This document shows, piece after piece, positions 1 to 6,527 of a DNA stretch of 7,332 nt. This DNA is from an uncultured Collinsella sp. Its GTDB lineage: Bacteria; Actinomycetota; Coriobacteriia; Coriobacteriales; Coriobacteriaceae. Both the position numbers and the translations under genes were made by a program. Where the stretch lies: NCBI GenBank assembly GCA_900545995.1, contig URBM01000095.1, positions 1-7,332 of the forward strand, read 5' to 3'. Numbering within the stretch: position 1 is the first letter of the stretch; each line of letters begins with the position of its first letter. Under the pieces are notes generated by a model, which ran no database searches, was not told where the DNA came from, and saw only the letters and a program-made list of their open reading frames with translations.

Positions 1-603
1 ATCCATACCGGCGGAAGTGAAGGCACCGTCAACGCCCAGCTCGTCCTTGCGGGCCTGGATGTCATCGGCGCAAGCCTTCAGCTTGTCGAAGGAGTTGATG
101 TCCTCGGCCTTGTAGCCGGCCTTCTCGAGGAGCTCCTTGTTGTAGATGATGCCGTAGCTCTCCTGAACCCAGTCGATACCCAGATCCTTGCCGTCGGACT
201 GCAGCGCCAGGGAGTCGTCGATGAGCTCGCCGCGGAGCTTGGTGTCGGAAAGATCGGCGCAGTAGTCCTTCCAGTTCTTAAGGCCGGTGGGGCCGTTGAC
301 CTGGAACAGCGTCGGAGCGGAGCTCTTGGACATCTCGGACTTGAGCTTCTCCTCGTAGGTGTTGGAGGCGGCGGTCACGATCTTGACCTCGACGCCCTTC
401 TCCTTCTTGTACGCCTTGGCGATCTCCTTCCACTCCTTGTCGACCTCGGGCTTGAACTGGAGGAAGTAAACCTCGGCAGCGTCACCAGAAGCAGAGGAGC
501 CAGAGCCGGCAGAACCACCGCAGCCCACGAGGCCCAGACCAAGAACCGCAGCCGCGGAACCAGCAAAGCCCAGGAACTGCCTTCTGCTCATTTCGTTCTT
601 CAT
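1..603 (-). CDS. ABC transporter sugar-binding lipoprotein (5' part only)
   Basis: Leftward reading frame open from 603 to the window edge, giving the first 201 residues of a longer protein (family 1 binding proteins are usually 400-450 residues). The N-terminus has a twin-arginine-like SRRQFLG (residues 6-12), a hydrophobic stretch and a lipobox L-V-G-C with the lipidated cysteine at C28, then a Gly/Ser-rich linker (29-41). The mature part matches the extracellular solute-binding family 1 pattern seen with carbohydrate ABC importers: EVYFLQFKPEVDKEWKEIAK, later SAPTLFQVNGP and ESYGIIYNKELLEKAGY. It would be anchored outside the membrane and hand a sugar to a permease encoded beyond the left edge. 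The ATG at 603 is chosen because AAAGGGTGG lies just upstream on the minus strand; the ATG four codons later has no such site. Codons are strongly skewed to GAG, AAG, CTC and GAC, suggesting high expression. Substrate unknown; an alpha-glucoside is a guess from context. Confidence 0.9.
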   Translation of the reverse strand, partial: MKNEMSRRQFLGFAGSAAAVLGLGLVGCGGSAGSGSSASGDAAEVYFLQFKPEVDKEWKEIAKAYKKEKGVEVKIVTAASNTYEEKLKSEMSKSSAPTLFQVNGPTGLKNWKDYCADLSDTKLRGELIDDSLALQSDGKDLGIDWVQESYGIIYNKELLEKAGYKAEDINSFDKLKACADDIQARKDELGVDGAFTSAGMD

Positions 604-626
604 TACAATCCACCCTTTCACACCGT

Positions 627-645
627 GGCGGCACCCTTTGCCGCC
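627..645 (-). promoter_or_regulatory. Leader hairpin before the binding-protein gene
   Basis: A 7-bp stem (GGCGGCA at 627-633 with TGCCGCC at 639-645, loop of 5) lies in the probable 5' leader, just upstream of the Shine-Dalgarno stretch of the leftward binding-protein gene. No U run follows it in either direction, so it is not called a terminator. Hairpins at this position can stabilise an abundant mRNA or affect ribosome entry; this role is inferred. Confidence 0.35.
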
Positions 646-687
646 GCCTTCGGAGATTGGCTCGGGGACTTTGCCCCTTTTGCTGAC

Positions 688-695
688 TTGTACAA
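688..695. promoter_or_regulatory. Operator-like palindrome TTGTACAA
   Basis: Perfect 8-base palindrome sharing the TTGT/ACAA ends of the other sites in this region but lacking the 4-base centre. It overlaps the candidate -10 of the binding-protein promoter. It is the weakest member of the set because the spacing differs. Confidence 0.25.
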
Positions 696-720
696 TACGC
701 TATTTGGCTAGTTGTTTGAA
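692..720 (-). promoter_or_regulatory. Candidate promoter of the binding-protein gene
   Basis: On the minus strand TTCAAA (720-715) and TATTGT (697-692) are separated by 17 bases, giving a start near 685 and a leader of about 80 bases. Both hexamers are imperfect. Support comes from overlap with two operator-like palindromes: TTGTTTGAACAA covers the -35 and TTGTACAA covers the -10, the arrangement expected for repression. A promoter further upstream, near 780-800, is possible. Confidence 0.4.
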
Positions 721-723
721 CAA
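712..723. promoter_or_regulatory. Operator-like site TTGTTTGAACAA
   Basis: Inverted TTGTT/AACAA arms around two central bases. It differs by one base from the GTTTAAAC cores found in the divergent promoter of the PTS gene, and resembles the TTGTATATACAA type bound by TreR regulators. It overlaps the candidate -35 of the binding-protein gene, so binding would block that promoter. Confidence 0.45.
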
Positions 724-786
724 GTATTACTAGAGCGGTAGAAAAACTTCGGTGAACGGTAATTTCAACTTGATACTTGACAAGTT

Positions 787-798
787 TTGTATAAACAA
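787..798. promoter_or_regulatory. Operator-like site TTGTATAAACAA
   Basis: TTGT/ACAA arms with an ATAA centre; this is the closest match in the window to the TreR-type TTGTATATACAA, and fits the GT-N-TA-N-AC rule of HutC-class GntR regulators. It lies about 75 bases upstream of the site at 712-723. It also falls in the spacer between a plus-strand TTGACA (777-782) and TATTTG (800-805), which may form a promoter facing the 3' end of the regulator gene. Confidence 0.5.
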
Positions 799-817
799 TT
801 ATTTGTTATCGAATGCA

Positions 818-870
818 GAGAAAACGCCCGGTCAAGCCGATGCATCGTCGGTTTGACCGGGCGTTTTCTC
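818..870. terminator. Strong 23-bp terminator hairpin downstream of the regulator gene
   Basis: Arms 818-840 and 848-870 pair over 23 positions (18 perfect, then one G/T, then four more) around a 7-base loop. The outer end is A/T-rich (GAGAAAAC...GTTTTCTC), so a T-rich run sits at the foot of the stem on both strands. It begins 40 bases past the stop of the leftward regulator gene and would end its transcript, insulating it from the binding-protein gene. It may also stop transcripts entering from the left. Confidence 0.75.
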
Positions 871-909
871 TTTGAGGGCATGAGTCTCGTCAGGCTGCGA
901 GCTAGCCGG

Positions 910-1629
910 CTATCGCTTGGAGTTGACGCGGTAGTGGAAGATCTCGGGATGCGTGCGGGCATGCGTGACCTCGAACAAGATGCCGTCCGAAGTGTACGAC
1001 TGGCTCTCCATGACGGCGACACAGTTGTATTTGCCAAGGTCCAAGTAGCTGCAGTCCTCATCGTTGGCGAGCTCGACACTCACCGTACGGCGGCTCGCCA
1101 TCACTTTGATGCCGCGCTTGTGCTCCAGATAGTCGTAGATAGACTTCTCGGCGACCTCGGGCGTCAGGCCCTTGGCAATCGACTCCAAAAAGTAGCCGTG
1201 GTCCACCTGGCGAGCACTGCCGTTGAGGCTTCGGACACGCACTACACGAATCAGCTCCTCGCCCACCTTAAAGCCCAGGCGACGAGAAAGTTGCTCCGTG
1301 CAAATCAAATGTTCAAAAGACTTGACCTCGGTCGATGCGACGGCATTGTTGCGTTTTGCGAACTCGCCAAACGACTCAACCTCTTCGAGTGCGCCCAACA
1401 TGTCGGTTTCGCCCTTAAGCCAAATAACGCGCACGCCCTTGCCGTGTATGGGCTGCACAAACATCCCGTCGGCCAGCATACCCAAGGCGCGACGGACAGT
1501 ATTGCGAGTACATCCGAACTCCGCGGTCAACTCAGCTTCGGTTGGCAGCATCTCCTGAAACGCATAGGTCCCATTAATGATGCGCGAGCGTATTTCTCGG
1601 TAGATTCCTTCGTATATCGCTTTTGGCAT
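910..1629 (-). CDS. GntR/HutC-class transcription regulator with UTRA domain, TreR-like
   Basis: Complete 239-residue protein, the usual length for this class (TreR is about 240). Residues 1-70 are a winged helix: IYREIRSRIINGTY, then the recognition region LPTEAELTAEFGCTRNTVRRA (29-48) and the wing with GKG at 63-65. Residues about 75-232 form the UTRA effector domain. Its C-terminal half (GYFLESIAK, AEKSIYDYLEH, LDLGKYN, ILFEVTHARTHPEIFHYR) resembles TreR, which senses a sugar phosphate such as trehalose-6-phosphate. The exact ligand is not known here. AGAGGTG lies 5 bases before the ATG at 1629. The gene diverges from the PTS gene and lies upstream of the leftward ABC gene. GT-N-TA-N-AC sites are found on both sides, so it probably represses both units and itself. 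Usual mode in the family: the sugar phosphate made by the PTS releases the repressor. Confidence 0.92.
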   Translation of the reverse strand: MPKAIYEGIYREIRSRIINGTYAFQEMLPTEAELTAEFGCTRNTVRRALGMLADGMFVQPIHGKGVRVIWLKGETDMLGALEEVESFGEFAKRNNAVASTEVKSFEHLICTEQLSRRLGFKVGEELIRVVRVRSLNGSARQVDHGYFLESIAKGLTPEVAEKSIYDYLEHKRGIKVMASRRTVSVELANDEDCSYLDLGKYNCVAVMESQSYTSDGILFEVTHARTHPEIFHYRVNSKR

Positions 1630-1681
1630 TGTTTCACCTCTAATTAATATGTATGGCTAGGCACGATAGCATTTCTTTGGG

Positions 1682-1693
1682 TTGTTTAAACCG
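1682..1693. promoter_or_regulatory. Operator-like site 1 in the divergent promoter region (TTGTTTAAACCG)
   Basis: Contains the perfect palindrome GTTTAAAC (1684-1691), which fits the HutC-class rule GT-N-TA-N-AC. The 10-mer TTGTTTAAAC recurs at 1804-1813. It lies 55 bases upstream of the regulator ATG, where it could serve autoregulation, and upstream of the PTS promoter. Confidence 0.5.
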
Positions 1694-1790
1694 TCTATCG
1701 GCAAAGCACCGATTATTAACTGTCAACGGCGCCCGTGATGCTCCAATCGATTCGAATCAAAACCGTCAATGCGGCAAGCAGCCAGTCCTC

Positions 1791-1796
1791 TACAAT
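1791..1796 (+). promoter_or_regulatory. Candidate -10 of the PTS gene (TACAAT)
   Basis: TACAAT matches the -10 consensus at five of six positions, predicting a start near 1803 and a leader of about 50 bases. No good -35 is seen 16-19 bases upstream, which suggests a weak or activator-dependent promoter. The operator-like site at 1804-1815 would lie on the transcription start. Confidence 0.4.
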
Positions 1797-1803
1797 GAGT
1801 TCA

Positions 1804-1815
1804 TTGTTTAAACGT
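1804..1815. promoter_or_regulatory. Operator-like site 2 in the divergent promoter region (TTGTTTAAACGT)
   Basis: Second exact copy of TTGTTTAAAC, with palindromic core GTTTAAAC at 1806-1813, 122 bases from the first copy. It is placed at about +1 to +12 relative to the TACAAT element, so a bound repressor would block initiation of the PTS gene. The pair could also allow looping. Confidence 0.5.
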
Positions 1816-1841
1816 TCTTGCTCGCACAGCATGTTGCATCC

Positions 1842-1847
1842 GGAAGG
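1842..1847 (+). promoter_or_regulatory. Ribosome binding site fixing the PTS gene start
   Basis: GGAAGG ends 6 bases before the ATG at 1854. The frame is open further upstream to a TTG at 1818, but that codon has no Shine-Dalgarno sequence. It would also add 12 residues before the conserved family start MLQKIQRFGGAMF, so ATG 1854 is preferred. Confidence 0.8.
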
Positions 1848-1853
1848 CATATT

Positions 1854-4304
1854 ATGCTGCAGAAAATCCAACGTTTTGGCGGAGCCATGTTCGCGCCCGC
1901 CATGCTGTTTTCTATATCAGGCCTCATGGTCGGCATCTCCGCCCTCGCCACGACCGTAGACATCGTCGGTGACCTCGCCGTATACGGAACCCCTTGGTAC
2001 GTTTTCTGGACCATCATCCAGCGCGGCTCGTGGACGGTCTTTAAACGTCTCCCGCTCCTTTTTGCCGTAGCGTTGCCTATCGGTCTTGCCCAAAAGCAAC
2101 CGGCACGCTGCTGCCTCGAGGCGCTTGTGGCCTATTTTGCCTATTGCTTCTTTTTGAGTGAGATCATTAAGCTGAGCGGAGACAACCTTGGGCTTAAGTA
2201 CCCATCATCTTTGACCCCCGCCAGCGGTATCACCGTCATCGACGGCATCAAGACGCTCGACACCGGCATTATCGGCCCGCTGGCGGTATCGGCAACCGTC
2301 GTCGCCATCCATGACCGCTTCTACGATGCCAAGGTTCCCGATTGGCTCGGCACCTTCTCGGGTTCCTCGCTGGTCTACCTCATCAGCTTTTTTGCCGTGT
2401 TTGCCCTTGCCGCCATCTCGGCCGCCATCGTGCCCTTCGCATACGCTGTAACCGAAACGCTGCGCCACGCACTTGCGGGCGTCGGCCCCTTCGGCGTGGG
2501 CATCTTTGTGTTTTTGGAGCGAGCACTCGAGCCCATGGGGCTGCACCACCTGCTCTATATGCCCATCTATTACGACAATCTGGTCATTCACGACGGTATT
2601 TACGCCACGTGGACCAACCTGCTCCCCATTCTCTCCCATAGCACGCGCCCTTTAAATGAACTTGCGCCCTGGGCAGGTTTTACCGCCACCGGCTGGGGCA
2701 AGCTCTTTGGCCTTCCCGCCATCGCGGCAGCATTCTATTTCACCGCCAAACCCGAACGCCGCGCCGGCCTTAAGGTCATCCTTTTGCCCGCCATCGTCGC
2801 CTCGGTGGTCTGCGGCGTCACCGAGCCGCTCGAGTTTCTCTTTATGTTCACCTATCCCGGACTCTTTTTGCTCTACGCCGTCCTGTCCTCCTGCCTTGCC
2901 ATGACCATGAACTTCTTTGGCATCGTCGGCATCTTCTCGGGCGGTCTCATGGAAATGACGGCCTTCAACTTCATCCCACTCATGCGAATGCATGCCGGCT
3001 CCTACCTTTTGGCGCTCGGTATCGGTCTTGCCTTTAGCCTCATCTTTTTTGTTAGTTTTCGAGCACTCATCTTGGTCTATGACCTTAAGACGCCGGGCCG
3101 CGAGGATCATGCCTCCAATCGCGCGGCAATCGATCGTTTAACGGGAAGCGGCTTTGCCAAAGAGCAAACTCCCAATGGCGAGGTCAGTATTCAATCCGAT
3201 CAAGATCACGTCCTCGCTGAGCGGGTAATTCAGCTTTTAGGTGGCGTTGGCAATATCGTGGGCGCAACCAACTGCGCCACGCGTCTGCGCGTCGAGGTCG
3301 CAGACCCTTCCATCGTTGCAGATAATGCGTCGTTTGTCGCGGTGGGCGCCAAGGGCCTCATCATTACGGGCAAGACCGCCCAGGTGATTATCGGCATCTC
3401 CGTTCCCCGCGTTAAAGAGCATTTTGACCAGATCATGGGCCTCGAGCCGGGATTTGTGCCCACCACCTCGGCCTCCCCTGCCGCCAGCGCAGCCCATAAG
3501 CGCGGCGATATCTGCTTCTTCGATATCGACGGAACACTCGCCTGGCAAGACCCTCGAGTGGCACAAGAGCTTCCCGAGAGCGAGCGAGACCTCTCCCCCT
3601 ATCCCAATGAAGCGGTCTCGCAAGCCATCCGTGATTTTGTCGCCAAGGGCAATATGGCGTTTATCTGCACAGGGCGCACGCTGAGCTGCATCCATCCAAA
3701 GCTGCTCGAGCTGCCCTGGACCGGCATCGTCTGCCTCGCGGGTGGCTATGTCGAACTTGAGGGACACGTGATTCGCGATTTGGCGATGACGCCCGGCATG
3801 CTGCAGCGCCTTGCTCCCATTCTTGAGCAATCGGACGAAGTGATTCGTTTTGAGGGACTCAATGGCGTCGTTCGCATGAGTGCCGATGCGCCCAACGCCC
3901 CCGGATACGCCCGCACCGTGGGCGATGCAATTACGCAGCTGCAACATTACAGCGCCTACAAGATCTTAATGTCCACGTCGCTTGCCAACCGCATCGCTCA
4001 GGATCAAGCGTTTGAGCCGCTGCTCTGCTTTAACGAGCTCGAGCTCGAAGTGACCGAGATTTCGCCTCGCGAATGCACCAAGCGCGAGGGTATCCAGTCC
4101 GTACTCGACGCTCTCGACCCCCACCACGGAACCGTATACGGCATCGGCGACGCCAGCAATGACGTCTCGCTGATGAACGCCGTCGACGTTGGCATCGCCA
4201 TGGGCAACGCACCGGACTTCCTCAAGGAAAAGGCCGACTATGTCACCGACAGCATCGACCACGACGGCGTCGTCACCGCGCTCGAACACTTTGGGCTTAT
4301 CTAG
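1854..4304 (+). CDS. PTS EIIC-EIIB of alpha-glucoside type fused to a HAD-IIB phosphatase
   Basis: 816 residues in three parts. Residues 1-410 are a membrane EIIC of the maltose/alpha-glucoside branch (MalP/GlvC-like): start KIQRFGGAMFAPAMLFSISG, IKTLDTGIIG (132-141), the motif GVTEPLEF (321-328), and the end LKTPGRE shared with that family. Residues about 450-530 are EIIB, with the phosphorylated cysteine C474 in NCATRLRV. An Ala/Ser/Pro linker (537-548) leads to a HAD-IIB (Cof-type) domain, 551-816: motif I DIDGTL (D557, D559), motif II T606-G-R, K743, and GDASND (D766, D770), so all catalytic residues are present. Separate EIICB proteins are normally about 500-540 residues; the phosphatase is extra. 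No EIIA is encoded here, so a shared EIIA must supply phosphate. Expected role: import and phosphorylation of an alpha-glucoside; the phosphatase may dephosphorylate that product or another cytosolic sugar phosphate. Substrates are inferred. Probably controlled by the divergent GntR regulator. Confidence 0.93.
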   Translation: MLQKIQRFGGAMFAPAMLFSISGLMVGISALATTVDIVGDLAVYGTPWYVFWTIIQRGSWTVFKRLPLLFAVALPIGLAQKQPARCCLEALVAYFAYCFFLSEIIKLSGDNLGLKYPSSLTPASGITVIDGIKTLDTGIIGPLAVSATVVAIHDRFYDAKVPDWLGTFSGSSLVYLISFFAVFALAAISAAIVPFAYAVTETLRHALAGVGPFGVGIFVFLERALEPMGLHHLLYMPIYYDNLVIHDGIYATWTNLLPILSHSTRPLNELAPWAGFTATGWGKLFGLPAIAAAFYFTAKPERRAGLKVILLPAIVASVVCGVTEPLEFLFMFTYPGLFLLYAVLSSCLAMTMNFFGIVGIFSGGLMEMTAFNFIPLMRMHAGSYLLALGIGLAFSLIFFVSFRALILVYDLKTPGREDHASNRAAIDRLTGSGFAKEQTPNGEVSIQSDQDHVLAERVIQLLGGVGNIVGATNCATRLRVEVADPSIVADNASFVAVGAKGLIITGKTAQVIIGISVPRVKEHFDQIMGLEPGFVPTTSASPAASAAHKRGDICFFDIDGTLAWQDPRVAQELPESERDLSPYPNEAVSQAIRDFVAKGNMAFICTGRTLSCIHPKLLELPWTGIVCLAGGYVELEGHVIRDLAMTPGMLQRLAPILEQSDEVIRFEGLNGVVRMSADAPNAPGYARTVGDAITQLQHYSAYKILMSTSLANRIAQDQAFEPLLCFNELELEVTEISPRECTKREGIQSVLDALDPHHGTVYGIGDASNDVSLMNAVDVGIAMGNAPDFLKEKADYVTDSIDHDGVVTALEHFGLI

Positions 4305-4419
4305 CCAAGCCCCTACCGCACTTGCGGCCGCATGGACCAATCGTCTTCAACCGCCGCGCTCGACGCCCTAATGTGGCAATATGTTGTCTGCATAATGCAA
4401 CGATGCAACCTATCAAAGA

Positions 4420-5445
4420 ATGCGAGAACCCGTGTCCAGTCCGTTTACCAGCTTTTTAGCCCAGCACTTTGACCAGATTAACGACTATCTGGCCACGTTC
4501 TTTGACGGACAGGCGACTTCCGCCGATATCGAGCGCTACCTGTATACCCCGCTCTCGGCATTTACGGCAAACGCTGGCAAGCGCCACCGCCCGCTCATCT
4601 GCATGCTCGCCGCCACCGCGGTAGGCGGCAGCTTTGAGAGCGCCCGCAGCGCCGCGGCGGCCATCGAGCACTTTCAGTCGGGCGCACTCATCCACGACGA
4701 CATCGCCGACAACGGACAGCTGCGCCGCGGCAAGCCCTGCATGCACCTCACCGAGGGCACGGGGCTTGCCATCAATTGTGGCGACCTAGCGCTCACCATG
4801 GTCACCAAGACGGTTCTCGACGACCCCACGCTGGAGTCCGACGTGAAACTGCGCGTGCTCCACGAGCTCACCGAGATGATCGTTCGCACCATCGAGGGCC
4901 AGGCGCTCGACTTGGGCTGGGTCCATGACGCACGCTTCGACATCTCGGTCGACGATTATCTGGACATGGCGACGCACAAGACCGCGTACTACAGCGGAGC
5001 CACGCCGCTTGCCACCGGAGCCATCATTGGCGGAGGCAGCGAGGAGCAAATTGAGGCGCTGCGCGCCTTTGGCCTGCACACGGGCCTTGCCTTCCAAATT
5101 CAAGACGACCTGCTCAACTTGATCGGCACCAAGGAGGCCGCCAACAAGGACTTCCGCACCGACATCACCGAGGGTAAGCGCACGCTCGTTGCCGTGCACG
5201 CCCTGTCTGATGAGCGCTATCACGACGAGATTGAAGCGATCCTTTCCTCGGCCACCGAGGACCCCGCGCAACTCGCACGCGCCGTGGAGATCTTCCAGGA
5301 GACCGGCTCTATCGATTACGCCCACACTTATGCGCTCGACCTGACCGCCAAGGCCAAAGCGGCCATCGAGGACGTTTCGCTCGACCCGCATGCACGTGAA
5401 CTGTTCCTCTCCATGGCAGATTTCTTTGTGGAGCGCCTTAACTAG
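4420..5445 (+). CDS. Trans-polyprenyl diphosphate synthase (all-E isoprenyl chain elongation)
   Basis: 341 residues, normal for the family; a cytosolic Mg2+ enzyme that adds isopentenyl diphosphate to an allylic diphosphate. Visible motifs: GKRHRP (53-58, diphosphate and IPP binding), first Asp-rich motif DDIAD (93-97), RRGKP (102-106), second motif FQIQDDLLN (225-233) and EGKRTL (251-256). The second motif ends in Asn rather than the usual Asp, as also seen in some geranylgeranyl-type enzymes. The residues 4-6 before the first motif are Ala, Gly and Ser with no aromatic stopper, and the motif has no two-residue insertion; in this family that favours C20 or longer chains for quinones or other prenyl lipids. 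Start is uncertain: ATG 4420 and GTG 4432 are both possible and neither has a good ribosome site. It follows the PTS gene after 115 bases and is probably a separate unit. Confidence 0.93.
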   Translation: MREPVSSPFTSFLAQHFDQINDYLATFFDGQATSADIERYLYTPLSAFTANAGKRHRPLICMLAATAVGGSFESARSAAAAIEHFQSGALIHDDIADNGQLRRGKPCMHLTEGTGLAINCGDLALTMVTKTVLDDPTLESDVKLRVLHELTEMIVRTIEGQALDLGWVHDARFDISVDDYLDMATHKTAYYSGATPLATGAIIGGGSEEQIEALRAFGLHTGLAFQIQDDLLNLIGTKEAANKDFRTDITEGKRTLVAVHALSDERYHDEIEAILSSATEDPAQLARAVEIFQETGSIDYAHTYALDLTAKAKAAIEDVSLDPHARELFLSMADFFVERLN

Positions 5446-5487
5446 CGGGGGTTATAAAACCTGTCAGCAGCGTATTTGGGTACAACT

Positions 5488-5496
5488 TGCTACACT
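5488..5496 (+). promoter_or_regulatory. Candidate extended -10 promoter of the CwlM-like gene
   Basis: TGCTACACT has the TGN-TACACT form of an extended -10, which can work without a -35, and no clear -35 is seen. The start would be near 5503, leaving a leader of about 80 bases. The leader contains a short bulged stem (5524-5544). A good ribosome site (AAGGGG, 5571-5576) lies 7 bases before the ATG at 5584. Confidence 0.4.
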
Positions 5497-5583
5497 GTTG
5501 AGTGCATGTTTATGCATCCCTTTGCGTTGTCTATCCGACACACGCTCAAATAGTACGAATGGTACGCCGAAAGGGGTTCGTTC

Positions 5584-6489
5584 ATGGAACCTATTACAAC
5601 GGGCATGCAGGGAGCAGCCGTCGAGGACGTCCAGTCCCGCCTTCTGCAGCTCGGCTATACAATCGATGACACCGAGGTTGCCGACAAGCGCTTTGGCACC
5701 ACCACCGAGCAGGCCGTCAGCACCTTCAGGCTCGACAGCGGCCTTGCTGCCGGTCATGCCGTCGATATCCCCTGTTGGAGCGCCCTGGTCGACGCCTCGT
5801 ATAAGCTGGGCGACCGCACTCTGTATCTGCGCATGCCCAATTTCCATGGCGCCGATGTGCAGGCCCTGCAGCACGCTCTCAACGTTTTGGGCTTTGCCTG
5901 CGGCGAGGACGACGGCTACTTTGGTCCGCATACCGAGGCCGCCCTGCAGCAGTTCCAGGAAAATGTCGGCCTGTTTGCCGACGGCATGGCCTTCCAGGAC
6001 ACCTACGCCTACATCAACCGCCTGCACCATGTGTGGGAGGGCAAGCCCTCGGTCACCGAAGCCGAGTCCCGCATCGGTTTTGCTCGCGCCGCCAACGTGC
6101 TCGAGCGCTTCCAGATTGCCGTTATCGGCGAGGACCCCATCGCGCGCAGTGTTGCGTCGCGCATGTGGAATATCGCCACGGCAACGACCGACAACAGCGG
6201 CATGATGCTCTGCGACTCCGAGGTCCCAACCGACGTTGACCTCGTGCTCGAGATCGCAAGCGACGAGCTGCCCACCGACGCCGCGCCACGCGCCACGATT
6301 GCCCTCGCCGAGTGCCACAACCTGGCCCAGCGCATCCGCACCGCCAATGTCGCCGCGCAGCAGAAGCCGGCTCGCATTCGCATTGAGCTCACGGGCATGA
6401 CGCGCTACAACGGCACCTTCACGGCCAGCGACGCGCAGACGCTCGCCGTACGCCTACTCGACGGCGTTTGCGATGCCCTCGCAGATTAG
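5584..6489 (+). CDS. CwlM-like protein: two peptidoglycan-binding repeats plus a degenerate amidase-like domain
   Basis: 301 residues with no signal peptide or membrane segment, so probably cytoplasmic. Residues 5-70 are a first PG_binding_1 repeat (GMQGAAVEDVQSRLLQLGY, then FGTTTEQAVSTF). Residues 86-145 are a second (GADVQALQHALNVLGF, DGYFGPHTEAALQQFQ, GLFADG). The joint ASYKLGDRTLY (71-81) matches, as I recall it, the joint in mycobacterial CwlM. In CwlM an amidase-3 fold follows. Here residues 175-301 keep pieces that could align with it (VDLVLEIASDE, HNLAQRIRTA, the end LAVRLLDGVCDALAD), but no DPGHGG-type zinc motif is seen and the region is short, so it is probably not an active amidase. 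CwlM in mycobacteria controls MurA without catalysis; a similar regulatory role is inferred. AAGGGG 7 bases upstream supports the start. Confidence 0.8.
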   Translation: MEPITTGMQGAAVEDVQSRLLQLGYTIDDTEVADKRFGTTTEQAVSTFRLDSGLAAGHAVDIPCWSALVDASYKLGDRTLYLRMPNFHGADVQALQHALNVLGFACGEDDGYFGPHTEAALQQFQENVGLFADGMAFQDTYAYINRLHHVWEGKPSVTEAESRIGFARAANVLERFQIAVIGEDPIARSVASRMWNIATATTDNSGMMLCDSEVPTDVDLVLEIASDELPTDAAPRATIALAECHNLAQRIRTANVAAQQKPARIRIELTGMTRYNGTFTASDAQTLAVRLLDGVCDALAD

Positions 6490-6496
6490 GTAAACT
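6468..6496 (+). promoter_or_regulatory. Candidate promoter of the tRNA gene
   Basis: TTGCGA (6468-6473) and TAAACT (6491-6496) are 17 bases apart, straddling the end of the CwlM-like gene, each matching consensus at four of six positions. The start would fall near 6503, where a 5-bp stem GTTGC/GCAAC (6503-6507, 6514-6518) would sit in the removed leader. Read-through from the gene upstream is an alternative. Confidence 0.35.
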
Positions 6497-6527
6497 AGAC
6501 GAGTTGCTTTTGGGCAACACCACACAT

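Noticed and set aside
787..1647. A 286-codon plus-strand open frame overlapping the regulator gene
   Set aside because: It is antisense to the GntR regulator, which has clear family motifs, a good ribosome site and normal length. The plus-strand product has no recognisable domain and runs through the terminator hairpin.
1818..1853. TTG start at 1818 for the PTS gene
   Set aside because: GGAAGG lies 6 bases before ATG 1854 and the family starts at MLQKIQRFGG-like sequence. The upstream codon has no ribosome site and falls within or next to the operator and leader.
4293..4327. Short inverted repeats after the PTS gene as a terminator (GGGCTT/AAGCCC and CCGCA/TGCGG)
   Set aside because: The stems are only 5-6 bp, one overlaps the stop codon, and no T run follows. 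The evidence is too weak to call.
5390..6318. Long alternative frames over the CwlM-like gene on both strands
   Set aside because: They are shadows of the GC-rich real gene. Only the frame at 5584-6489 shows the two peptidoglycan-binding repeats and a good ribosome site.
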